Shown piece by piece: positions 21,601 through 24,413 of a stretch of 25,595 bases of DNA. The notes below the pieces were generated by a model. That model was not told the origin of the DNA. It did no database searches and saw only the letters and a program-made list of their open reading frames with translations. This DNA is from Phoronis australis. Its lineage: Eukaryota; Phoronida; Phoronidae. The DNA is taken from assembly GCA_002633005.1 (NCBI GenBank), contig NMRA01000954.1, positions 1 to 25,595 of the forward strand, written 5' to 3'. How positions within the stretch are numbered: the stretch's first letter is position 1; the number at the start of each line of letters is the position of its first letter. The position numbers were made by a program, and so were the translations under genes.

Positions 21601-24413
21601 CTATGGTCAAAGCTAGGAACTCCAAAAAGTGTGGCGCATCCCACAATAATTCCAAAAAGTGTGACGTATCCCACAATAACCCCGAAATTATGTTTTTGCT
21701 TCATAAACATGATAATATCTCTTCAAGGAAATTGCAGTAATTTCTGGTATGCTCATTGGTTCAGTGAACTCTGATACTTCTGATTCGTATAAGTGTTGGA
21801 TATTTCGTTTCAGGAATCGAGAAATGCCTGCCAAGAAGAGACAGAGTCTTGGAGGTGGTGATATGGGAGGGAATGTGGTTGAGCAGGCACCAGCCAACAA
21901 AGGAGCAGCACCATCTGTAAGTGAACAGCTATGTATATGTCTTCCTAAAACCACTTTGAGGTGGTGATGTAATAACATTGTTTCTAAAATCTGTTATTCT
22001 ATTTACACCAACCTCTAGACTAACTGCATTGGCACAATGTTTCAGTTGTTCATTTCCCCAGCTATCTTTAGGTGTTACAGCATTCTTAGAAGAACGAGCG
22101 TAGTTGTATGGTACACTCATGGGTGTATGATGCACTCATGGGTGTATGGTACACTCATGGGTGTATGGTGCACTCATGGGTGTATGGTACACTCACAGGT
22201 GTATGGTACACTCACAGGTGTATGGTGCACTCATGGGTGTTTGGTACCCTCACAGGTGTTTGGTACACTCACGGGTGTATGGTGCACTCATGGGTTTATG
22301 GTACACTCANTGGTACACTCACAGGTGTTTGGTACACTCACAAGTGTTTGGTACACTCATGGGTGTATGGTGCACTCATGGGTGTATGGTACACTCACGG
22401 GTGTATGATGCACTCATGGGTGTATGATGCACTCACGGGTGTATGGTGCACTCACGGGTGTATGATGCACTCACGGGTGTATGGTACACTCATGGGTGTA
22501 TGATGCACTCATGGGTGTATGGTACACTCATGGGTATATGGTACACTCACAGGTGTATGGTACACTCACAGGTGTTTGGTACACTCACAGGTGTTTGGTA
22601 CACTCACAAGTGTTTGGTACACTCATGGGTGTATGGTGCACTCATGGGTGTATGGTACACTCACGGGTGTATGATGCACTCATGGGTGTATGATGCACTC
22701 ACGGGTGTATGGTGCACTCACGGGTGTATGATGCACTCACGGGTGTATGGTACACTCACGGGTGTATGATGCACTCATGGGTGTATGGTACACTCACGGG
22801 TGTATGGTACACTCATGACGGTCAATGATGAGCAATTTTCTTCCCTTTTTTCTTGAGAAGGTTGTACCATGTGGAGACGACTGTAGAAATGACGGAGCAA
22901 AACGTTGTACCAATTTAAATAGGATAGAGGTTGGTGTAAATAGACCAATAGATTTTAGAAACAATGTACCTGAGTGTGTATATGTTACGACTACTGTTAG
23001 TTTGTTGCTATTATTGGCCTAACGATTTGCTTTACAGTGAACATGCCCTGCTGTTCTAAATATCAGCAGTAAACAGTTGTGCGACAAACTCCCGTGCATA
23101 ATTCAAAACTAGTGGTTGTGTATGAATATTTATCTATGAAATGAATATAACTGAAAACTATATCTCTGTCTGAAGTGTCATACTCGTTGAAATCTGATTT
23201 TCTGTGAATTCTGCAGAAAACCATGGACCCAGAAACTTTGGAGTTACAAAAAAAACTTGAAGCTCAGAAAAGGTTGAGAGAGGAAGTGAAAAAACGCAAG
23301 GAATTACGTCGACAGTTGATGTCAGGCAAGGGGCGGGAACAACTGGAGCAGAAGTCTGCCTTGACAGGTGGGTGGGGCAATGTAGAGGAGGCGAGGAGAT
23401 GGTATATGTGTTTCACTTGTCAACATGTGCACAGTAGACAACCTTTCAAACAAAGTTATGAAGAGATGCGAGAGGCAGCTTTTGTGTCATCACATGAATT
23501 TGTGTGGCCATAGGCTTTTGACCTTTGAGATTAAAATTGTGCTGTTCTTGCAACTTGTATGATTGAGTTACATTTCCATCATTCTTACTGCCTACTAATT
23601 GTTCTTATATTCTAACAAGTGCTCATGCATTTATCAAGCAAATCTGCTTGATAAATGATACTTTGTAAAGCCTTATTGTAATTTACTTTCATACTAAACA
23701 TCTGTCATTAGTTATAATGCCTTTTTTGAAGAGTTGCATTTTAAGTATTTTGCAGGATCCATTTAATCATTTTAGATTCTTTGGTTTCAATGTTTCTTGT
23801 GATCTTAAGTGGCACTCATCTGTAGGAGTTTCCCTCTTCTCCGTACTCAGGTAAATCTTTGGATGAGATTGCACCAGCACCACCTGGCCAAGTTCTGGCA
23901 GTTGTCAAAGCCATGGCAACCAAATCCTTGGCAACTAAAGCTAAAAATATTGCCATACAGCGCTCAGTGCAGAACAAGATCTCCACAATGAATAAACAAC
24001 AGCAGGGACATAGTCAAGGTTACGGCCAAGGGCAAACTGCTGTGCAACGGAATAAACTCAGTGTTAAACAGAGGCTTGGCAAGAGGTTAACCTCTGTGGA
24101 AGGACGGACACCGGCAATGCCCTCTAGTGTGCAGACATCAAATCTAAAGACAATACCATTGCAGGACAATGTGGCAAGTGCCAATACAAATAATAGCAAC
24201 AGTGTGTTTAACAGAAGTAACAATAATAATAATAACAGACAGGTGTTGGGTAGTGGGACAGAGCGTCCAAATCCTAACACTACACGCACTGTTATGGCAG
24301 CTCCGAAGACGGCACCTGCTGCCAATCTGAGGACAGTGGTAAAACCTGGTGGAGGAACAGGAGTGGTGAAACGTCAGGGGGAGGCTCATCTCGGTGAGGG
24401 TGGGCCGCCGAAG
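547..24413 (+). CDS. RBM33: RBM33-like RNA-binding protein, spliced, 13 coding exons, 3' end outside window
   Basis: Joining the 13 exons gives 2943 nt (981 codons) from the ATG at 547 (A at -3) to a phase-0 donor at 24414, with no stop. Human RBM33 is about 1170 residues, so only the C-terminal RNA-recognition part should be missing. Seen directly: acidic N-terminus (aa 1-250), RFKSER followed by NIPDTLEISEEEQAKIDEFM (exon 5/6 junction), RKILINPHFKGTV in exon 6, Pro/Gln/Arg-rich aa 260-740, the charged helix KKLEAQKRLREEVKKRKELR in exon 12, and a basic Gln/Asn-rich tail. From my recall of the vertebrate protein, the NIP-TLE-S block, the INPHFKGTV peptide and the charged helix match RBM33 in the same order. 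RBM33 is reported in mammals to bind RNA, assist ALKBH5-dependent m6A demethylation and promote nuclear export of GC-rich transcripts. That function is carried over by family and not shown here. Introns range from 286 bp to about 4 kb and are full of repeats. Confidence 0.8.
643..1749 (+). other. Intron 1
   Basis: The donor is GTAAGT and the acceptor is CCATTGCAG. Apart from a near-identical 117-bp tandem duplication at 1461-1694 the intron is AT-rich unique-looking sequence. Small ORFs here (for example 1241-1492) have no recognisable content. Confidence 0.7.
1461..1694. repeat. Recent 117-bp tandem duplication in intron 1
   Basis: 1461-1577 and 1578-1694 are adjacent direct copies beginning GGATTGTACTGTATGTCGGC and ending near GGTAGCTT or AGTAGCTT. 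I count four differences in 117 positions. A minus-strand ORF across both copies (1299-1658) repeats the same peptide and is an artefact of the duplication. Confidence 0.95.
1750..1843 (+). CDS. RBM33: RBM33-like exon 2 (aa 33-64)
   Basis: The acceptor is TTTCCATTGCAG. The peptide SDTEEELDEDALLGLSDGQL continues into an acidic stretch, resembling the SDLSDEELNDDLL segment of vertebrate RBM33. The donor is GATG|GTGTGT, leaving phase 1. That phase is required because exon 3 is only open as G|AC CAA CTT. An alternative donor at 1858 (CAG|GTTTCA) would give phase 0 and break exon 3. Confidence 0.75.
2208..2447. repeat. 38-bp minisatellite, left part, split by a transposon
   Basis: Six full units of GATGTGGACCTTAAATTGCA plus TTGGGAAGATGCTGTTTT start at 2208, 2246, 2284 and so on, with a partial seventh (2436-2447). 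The array stops in mid-unit at the transposon and resumes at 4623-4692. Confidence 0.95.
2443..2447. repeat. Target-site duplication ACCTT, left copy
   Basis: ACCTT before the element is repeated at 4623-4627 after it. The surrounding tandem repeat gives the empty-site sequence (GGACCTTAAATT), so the 5-bp length is unambiguous. Confidence 0.9.
2448..4622. mobile_element. 2175-bp non-autonomous DNA transposon, CAGGGCTCGAC termini, 5-bp TSD (full copy)
   Basis: Both ends carry the perfect 11-bp inverted terminus CAGGGCTCGAC. Subterminal regions are packed with palindromes built on GGTCGCA/TGCGACC: 2474-2492 (8-bp arms, 3-bp loop) and 4581-4600 (9-bp arms, 2-bp loop). Flanks show a 5-bp duplication, ACCTT. 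CAGGG ends are typical of hAT-like elements, although classical hAT elements duplicate 8 bp; a 5-bp hAT subgroup or another superfamily are both possible. ORFs inside (2809-3015, 3533-3730, 4019-4315) do not resemble any transposase I know, so this copy is probably non-autonomous. It ends about 100 bp upstream of the exon 3 acceptor. A shortened inverted relative is at 18821-19764. Confidence 0.85.
4623..4692. repeat. 38-bp minisatellite, right part, and right TSD
   Basis: The array resumes with ACCTTAAATTGCATTGGGAA immediately after the transposon, for just under two units, and ends about 33 bp before the exon 3 acceptor. The first five bases are the right target-site duplication. Confidence 0.9.
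4725..5023 (+). CDS. RBM33: RBM33-like exon 3 (aa 64-163), acidic
   Basis: The acceptor is GTTAACTTCTGCAG. Phase 1 reads G|AC CAA CTT to give DQLLDEEE. The peptide is strongly acidic and includes GDVIDISVNADIED and ends PLDEPQ at CAG|GTTTGG (phase 0). It resembles the Glu/Asp-rich segment of RBM33, where the vertebrate protein has DEVLDIEINEPLDE. The minisatellite and transposon crowd the acceptor from the left, and a 43-bp minisatellite begins about 75 bp past the donor. Confidence 0.8.
5098..5391. repeat. 43-bp minisatellite, about 7 units, intron 3
   Basis: Units run AGCGACCTCTAGCTGTCTAG then TTATTGACAGGCTACTCTGTTTG/C, with starts at 5139, 5182 and so on. The first unit is 4 bp shorter, lacking one AGTT. 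Internal copies are almost identical, which suggests recent expansion or ongoing homogenisation. Confidence 0.95.
5636..5731 (+). CDS. RBM33: RBM33-like exon 4 (aa 164-195)
   Basis: The acceptor is TCTTGCCTAG. The peptide IPEDSGQEVTEVTAKAQTHD ends YTETE. The donor is taken as GAG|GTTGGT (phase 0). The stronger-looking GTATGA four bases downstream would leave phase 1, and exon 5 would then hit a stop at once. The acidic Gln/Thr/Glu composition fits the flanking exons. Confidence 0.65.
6018..6180 (+). CDS. RBM33: RBM33-like exon 5 (aa 196-250), acidic run then RFKSER block
   Basis: The acceptor is GAACTTTTAG. Phase 0 gives TTQNESKLDEEDEDEDEDSE, then KRRGRFKSERSS and NIPDTL. Vertebrate RBM33 has an acidic run, an RFK-ER motif and NIPETLELS at this point. 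The exon ends CTCG|GTAGGT in phase 1, so the split Glu codon with exon 6 restores NIPDTLEISEEE. A longer ORF starting at 6028 is in another frame and is a shadow. The donor is the first unit of a 27-bp minisatellite. Confidence 0.8.
6181..6525. repeat. Degenerate 27-bp minisatellite containing splice-donor-like sites
   Basis: Units resemble GTACGTCTCACATTCCAGAC then ACTCTCG, with the first true unit overlapping the exon 5 donor. Starts at 6181, 6208 and 6235 are exactly 27 bp apart; later units carry small indels. GTAGGT, GTACGT or GTATGT recurs at 6314, 6341, 6439, 6466 and 6493, each after CTTG, CTCA or CTCG like the authentic donor. Confidence 0.9.
6534..6885 (-). pseudogene. LINE endonuclease fragment (L1/Tx1-like), antisense to the gene
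   Basis: The minus strand encodes, in one open frame from about 6885 down to 6534, FYENVADRISLF, VLCGDWNLVQDYDRD, then VDPWRVYNPDRSSFTWSRKN and SRLDFFLISDELL. These match the C-terminal half of an apurinic-type retrotransposon endonuclease: the GDWN/GDFN metal-site motif, the W-R--P---FTW block and the RLDFFLIS block near the catalytic end. The N-terminal half and the reverse transcriptase are absent. The frame is still open, so the insertion may not be very old. It adjoins a dispersed repeat that begins near 6893. Confidence 0.75.
6893..7170. repeat. Dispersed repeat copy 1, related to 14205-14475
   Basis: GGAAAATTGTAACAGTGTTT, then TGACTCAATTAATGATAGAT and AATCAAACTCTACTGGC find diverged counterparts in the same order and orientation at 14205-14475. 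TTGATAAGGTCCTACA at 7153 matches the unit of the 32-bp array that follows the second copy. The family is not identified. Confidence 0.65.
7171..9073 (+). other. Intron 5, right part, mostly unassigned
   Basis: AT-rich sequence leading to the exon 6 acceptor (TTTGTGCTTTCTTAG). Apart from the slightly GC-richer stretch at 7730-8215, described separately, I see no gene or repeat I can name. Confidence 0.5.
7897..8106 (+). pseudogene. Unrecognised short ORF in a GC-richer island of intron 5
   Basis: A 69-residue frame starts MHGDKDKFRGSDESSDDFNS and ends DRGAIS. The acidic Ser/Asp-rich start resembles the N-terminus of some transposases (piggyBac-like ones, for example), but I see no diagnostic domain. 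After the stop another frame (8106-8213) stays open and ends VKDLDRDE, so a frameshifted remnant is possible. The surrounding 7730-8215 is richer in CpG and GC than the adjacent intron, suggesting a different origin. No good splice sites connect it in phase with the host gene. Confidence 0.3.
9074..9651 (+). CDS. RBM33: RBM33-like exon 6 (aa 250-442), Pro/Gln-rich, with INPHFKGTV
   Basis: The acceptor is TGCTTTCTTAG, and the phase-1 join G|AA ATC gives EISEEEQAKIDEFM. Next come a basic Gly/Arg-rich segment (QRGGLRHGGPGRG), then GNRPRKILINPHFKGTVQ, then a Pro/Gln/Ser-rich stretch. Vertebrate RBM33 carries INPHFKGTV in the same context, which is the strongest single identity clue in the window. 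The donor CAG|GTATGC is phase 0. The reading past it (VCTFFKK...) is intronic. Confidence 0.85.
9745..10991 (+). mobile_element. Modular dispersed repeat copy A (7 CTCF-like motifs)
   Basis: Starts near TATGCGCC...GGACGCATTATG and ends GCGTTGCTCTTGTT. The interior is a chain of ~145-bp modules of three kinds in fixed order: A (TGTATCTTCAAAAGTCCT, near 9970 and 10410), B (CTATCAACCAAACC, near 10120 and 10575) and C (TGTATCTCCTAAACC, near 10270 and 10690). Each module closes with a GCGCC/GTGCCCC-CTAGTGGC motif: 9934, 10077, 10233, 10374, 10518, 10657, 10888. There is no coding capacity, no clear terminal inverted repeat and no TSD that I can fix, so the transposon class is unknown. Other copies start at 12903, 18006 and 24531, all in this orientation. 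Confidence 0.75.
11056..11368 (+). repeat. Left terminal inverted repeat of the Kolobok-like element
   Basis: It pairs with 12046-12356 in reverse complement, through GTCTGGGATAATCAACGAAC-type and CTCCGGAAGTGAC blocks down to the THAP start codon and CTCATTATCGTCTCAC. The arm therefore includes both the likely promoter and the first 16 codons of the transposase. Confidence 0.9.
11322..12101 (+). pseudogene. Broken THAP-domain (Kolobok) transposase gene
   Basis: The first frame (11322-11522) starts MPRCCCVSGCTHYRLTSALG and continues TLRRFPKDDTLHRTWLA, matching the THAP zinc-finger pattern of early Cys-x4-Cys, RFP and W. The downstream AVPTIF-type end is not seen and the frame decays. A second frame (11662-11967) holds a Ser-rich linker (SGSEYRPSSTPSEEDSSSS). 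A third (11910-12101) holds ELFGRCQVCGAGVKRRD and QITLQWECVVGHSGKW, a Cys/His-rich region like the one after the THAP domain in related proteins. At least two frame changes and the absence of a DDE core make it non-functional. The 3' part runs directly into the right inverted repeat. Confidence 0.75.
12046..12356 (-). repeat. Right terminal inverted repeat, with a second THAP start on the minus strand
   Basis: Reverse complement of the left arm. On the minus strand it encodes MPHCCSVLGCTHYRLT, a diverged twin of the left-hand start, which after 16 residues runs into unrelated sequence. Confidence 0.9.
12361..12644 (+). other. End of intron 6, nothing recognised
   Basis: AT-rich sequence between the Kolobok-like element and exon 7. 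A small ORF at 12345-12527 begins inside the transposon terminus and has no recognisable content. Confidence 0.6.
12645..12827 (+). CDS. RBM33: RBM33-like exon 7 (aa 443-503), Pro/Gln-rich
   Basis: The acceptor is TCTTGCGTGTAG and the donor TTT|GTAAGT; both junctions are phase 0. The peptide VPSRQPMPAWTGSS continues through NSQAPPQHMTPHNMG to QQGFQQTPF. It is low complexity without a named domain. Its place in the gene rests on splice phase and on composition shared with exons 6, 9 and 10. Confidence 0.75.
12903..13310 (+). mobile_element. Modular dispersed repeat copy B (truncated)
   Basis: The 5' end matches copies A and C (TATGTGGGCGCATCATGCCG then TCATCCCTG), and CTGCATCTCCAAAACCCTTG continues the first module. 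A CTCF-like motif, GAGTCCCCTGGTGGCA, is at 13155-13170. The later modules and the GCTCTTGTT end are missing. Confidence 0.7.
13378..13695. repeat. 12-bp G-rich minisatellite, about 26 units, intron 7
   Basis: Variants of GTTGAGGATAGC and GTTGAGGGTAGC follow each other without gaps; a few units use CTTCAGGGCAGC. Because 12 is a multiple of 3 and the unit lacks stops, two plus-strand and two minus-strand frames stay open (SVEG-, ALRI-, LPST- and YPQR-like peptides). This makes false ORFs of 87-119 residues. Neither end offers a splice site in phase with the host gene. Confidence 0.95.
13696..14204 (+). other. Intron 7, middle, no recognised feature
   Basis: AT-rich single-copy-looking sequence between the 12-bp array and a dispersed repeat. 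I see no gene. Confidence 0.5.
14205..14475. repeat. Dispersed repeat copy 2, related to 6893-7170
   Basis: AGAAAACTGTAACAGCGTTT, GACCCAATTAATATGAGATT and AATCAAATTCTACAGAC align in order with the copy in intron 5. It leads into the 32-bp array. Confidence 0.65.
14482..14720. repeat. 32-bp minisatellite, about 7 units, containing an N
   Basis: Units read AAGGTCATACAAGTCATTCA then TTCTATATTGAT, with CC/CG variants toward the right. One base (14496) is N and the unit around it is short, suggesting an imperfectly assembled array. Confidence 0.9.
14721..15126 (+). other. End of intron 7, nothing recognised
   Basis: No gene or repeat is visible apart from GTGGCTGAATGTAG-like short repeats near 14780-14835. 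A minus-strand ORF (14917-15297) overlaps exon 8 and is its shadow. Confidence 0.5.
15111..15132 (+). promoter_or_regulatory. Acceptor directly abutting a consensus donor (recursive-splice-like site)
   Basis: CCCTTTTCTGATAG is a usable polypyrimidine tract and acceptor, and the next six bases are GTAAGT, the best donor consensus. This AG|GTAAGT layout is the signature of recursive splice sites. Function is inferred. Confidence 0.4.
15127..15268 (+). CDS. RBM33: RBM33-like exon 8 (aa 504-551)
   Basis: From the acceptor TTTTCTGATAG the phase-0 frame reads VSHGGPIPQQPQQQFAGPRL then QPMSHQVGPTQSRPMHP, to CCAG|GTGAGT (phase 1). A second possible acceptor at 15153 (TACCCCAG) would start the exon 27 bp later in the same frame, at QPQQQF. 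The Pro/Gln/Met composition continues exon 7. Confidence 0.7.
15269..15800 (+). other. Intron 8, nothing recognised
   Basis: A 532-bp AT-rich intron, donor GTGAGT and acceptor CTCTTTGTCCAG. I see no repeat or ORF of note. Confidence 0.7.
15801..15946 (+). CDS. RBM33: RBM33-like exon 9 (aa 551-599)
   Basis: The phase-1 join G|CC TCC gives ASMPSQPQFNGPRQFHQGPG, then SSLFQQRPLNQVRGQ at CAA|GTAAGT (phase 0). The exon is open only in this frame. It is rich in Gln, Pro and Gly, with SLFQQ as also found in vertebrate RBM33, although such a short match in low-complexity sequence is weak evidence. Confidence 0.8.
15947..16727 (+). other. Intron 9, left part
   Basis: AT-rich sequence without ORFs. 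It carries one long palindrome at 16100-16155, described separately. Confidence 0.6.
16100..16155. repeat. Palindrome in intron 9 (14-bp perfect stem)
   Basis: ATTTTGAGAACCAG (16100-16113) and CTGGTTCTCAAAAT (16142-16155) are perfect reverse complements with a 28-nt loop. Weaker pairing continues outward (TAGTCATTG...CAAGTGACTA). It could be a small foldback element. Confidence 0.75.
16728..16869. repeat. 35-bp minisatellite, 4 units, intron 9
   Basis: Four practically identical copies of TGACATCAGTTATGCACTGA then AGATGAGAACCATCT. Confidence 0.95.
17186..17395. repeat. 35-bp minisatellite, 6 units, just upstream of exon 10
   Basis: GTAGTCACATACCCAACTAT then ACACTGTGTGTCCCT repeats six times almost without change and ends 36 bp before the exon 10 acceptor AG. 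It is unrelated in sequence to the other 35-bp array. Confidence 0.95.
17433..17761 (+). CDS. RBM33: RBM33-like exon 10 (aa 600-709), Arg/Gln/Pro repeats
   Basis: The acceptor is TTTGTATTCTTCAG. The peptide begins FQPRPNRPQHWQSRPYVPSS and later holds PRQQ-type repeats (HPRQQPPRQQPPRQ) and PRFPQKRPPFRPRQGEGQGQ. It ends CAGAG|GTGAGT in phase 2. It is strongly basic and disordered, as expected of an RNA-binding linker. A longer ORF in another frame (17386-17883) is a shadow. Confidence 0.8.
17768..17806. repeat. (TA)n microsatellite just after the exon 10 donor
   Basis: ACATATATATATATATATAT and further TA/TG-rich sequence follow the donor by a few bases. Confidence 0.9.
18006..18820 (+). mobile_element. 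Modular dispersed repeat copy C, part 1
   Basis: Starts TTTTTATGCTCCCTTGTATT like copy A, with modules near 18080, 18248, 18350, 18485 and 18705. CTCF-like motifs are at 18210, 18314, 18453 and a degenerate one at 18644. It is cut by a transposon at 18821 and continues at 19765. Confidence 0.7.
18821..19764. mobile_element. 944-bp internally deleted, inverted copy of the CAGGGCTCGAC transposon
   Basis: Ends are CAGGGCTCGAC and GTCGAGCCCTG, flanked by the duplication CCTTT (18816-18820 and 19765-19769), again 5 bp. Read in reverse it matches the 2175-bp copy from 4622 down to about 3945 and from about 2815 down to 2448, lacking the ~1.1 kb between. The junction (AAGAAATT|TTCTCCC) lies in a 3-bp ATT microhomology. 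A further ~110 bp around 4155-4260 is also missing. It is inserted inside modular repeat copy C. Confidence 0.85.
19765..20229 (+). mobile_element. Modular dispersed repeat copy C, part 2
   Basis: It continues with modules near 19870 (A-like), 20035 (B-like, TGTATCTGCCAAACC) and 20170 (C-like, TATCTCCTAAATG). CTCF-like motifs are at 19845 (full match), 19979 and 20140. It ends at the TTAA where a piggyBac-like element is inserted. Confidence 0.7.
20234..21333 (+). mobile_element. piggyBac-like element, 1100 bp, TTAA TSD
   Basis: TTAA at 20230-20233 and 21334-21337 flank inverted ends TCCTTTCAACACAG and (reversed) CTCTTTCAACTCCA, which share CTTTCAAC. Near the left end two palindromes share the pattern GACC-x8-GGTC (from about 20250 and 20294). 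The interior holds the N-terminal part of a transposase gene with frameshifts and no catalytic core. The combination of TTAA, CTTTCAAC-type ends and the protein remnant fits a non-autonomous piggyBac derivative, nested in modular repeat copy C. Confidence 0.7.
20484..20937 (+). pseudogene. Truncated piggyBac-like transposase, N-terminal part, frameshifted
   Basis: Three frames follow one another. 20484-~20600 has an acidic start (MSADGDSDIDFSNDEIG). ~20609-20750 has WPDFVDYYDKEVDLHGFEPK and FTGHEFRNWVKQTPL. ~20740-20937 has KQVEYFRNFYIDEIFGEIVR then VINLNAQTK. The last block resembles the P-x-YF-x-LFFTDELL-x-IV-x-ETN segment that opens the piggyBac transposase domain. The frame ends shortly after and no DDD core follows. 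Two frame changes and the truncation make it inactive. Confidence 0.6.
21338..21594 (+). mobile_element. Modular dispersed repeat copy C, part 3 (3' end)
   Basis: After the piggyBac-like insertion the repeat resumes. It includes a small (GGACTACT)-type decamer array at 21358-21402, a degenerate motif TGGCTCCTAATGGCA at 21404-21418, and the family's end: AGAAGCACACCGTTTGCGGT ... CGCATTGCTCTTGTT. Confidence 0.7.
21814..21916 (+). CDS. RBM33: RBM33-like exon 11 (aa 709-743)
   Basis: The acceptor is TTTCGTTTCAG. The phase-2 join AG|G gives RNREMPAKKRQSLGGGDMGG and the exon ends KGAAPS at TCT|GTAAGT (phase 0). It is short, basic, then Gly-rich. It was identified from splice sites and phase, as no domain is visible. 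Confidence 0.7.
21976..22966. repeat. 41-bp inverted repeats flanking the 19-bp array
   Basis: 21976-22016 (CATTGTTTCTAAAATCTG...) and 22926-22966 are reverse complements with about five mismatches, clustered in one stretch. The arms could be the ends of a small inverted-repeat element within which the minisatellite expanded. No target duplication could be fixed. Confidence 0.7.
22102..22817. repeat. 19-bp minisatellite, about 37 units, with 266-bp higher-order repeat, intron 11
   Basis: The unit is GTGTATGGTACACTCATGG with CAT/CAC, GTA/GTG and TAT/TTT variants. A block starting at 22321 recurs with the same order of variants at 22587, 266 bp (14 units) later. An N stands at 22310 inside one unit. 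All three forward frames are open because the unit lacks stops, giving spurious ORFs up to 131 residues. Confidence 0.95.
23217..23367 (+). CDS. RBM33: RBM33-like exon 12 (aa 744-794), charged coiled coil
   Basis: The acceptor is GTGAATTCTGCAG. The phase-0 frame reads KTMDPETLELQKKLEAQKRL then REEVKKRKELRRQLMSGKG and REQLEQKSALT, ending ACAG|GTGGGT in phase 1. This long charged helix matches the KIEEQKRLREEILKQKELRR segment of vertebrate RBM33 as I recall it. The frame continues as an ORF to 23513, but the downstream exon requires splicing at 23367. Confidence 0.85.
23368..23850 (+). other. Intron 12 with a strong hairpin
   Basis: A 483-bp intron, AT-rich. A perfect hairpin at 23628-23657 is its only notable feature. 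Confidence 0.7.
23628..23657. repeat. Perfect 13-bp hairpin, loop AATC
   Basis: CATTTATCAAGCA and TGCTTGATAAATG are exact reverse complements separated by AATC. No T-run follows, so it is not terminator-like. Confidence 0.9.
23851..24413 (+). CDS. RBM33: RBM33-like exon 13 (aa 794-981), Gln/Asn-rich basic tail
   Basis: The acceptor CCCTCTTCTCCGTACTCAG is followed by GTAAATC. The phase-1 join G|GT AAA gives GKSLDEIAPAPPGQVLAVVK. The upstream TGTAG at 23825 would put phase 1 into an early stop, so the later AG is preferred. The peptide is basic and Gln/Asn-rich, with SVKQRLGKRLTSVEGR, six Asn encoded by AAT/AAC, and GVVKRQGEAHLGEGGPPK at AAG|GTAAGA (phase 0). Vertebrate RBM33 has GVKRTV...GGDGPHISSKVRV in the comparable place, just before its C-terminal part. 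Confidence 0.8.

Noticed and set aside
22037-22769. ORFs of 70-131 residues reading VHSWVYGTLMGVWYTHGC-like repeats
   Set aside because: They arise from a stop-free 19-bp unit that rotates through all three frames, and one contains the N.
22102-22817. Possible CRISPR array
   Set aside because: The units are directly adjacent without unique spacers, and the context is a eukaryotic intron. The same applies to the other arrays.
23826-23850. Exon 13 starting at the TGTAG acceptor (peptide EFPSSPYSG)
   Set aside because: Exon 12 ends in phase 1, so this acceptor would give a frame with an early stop. The AG at 23849-23850 keeps the frame.
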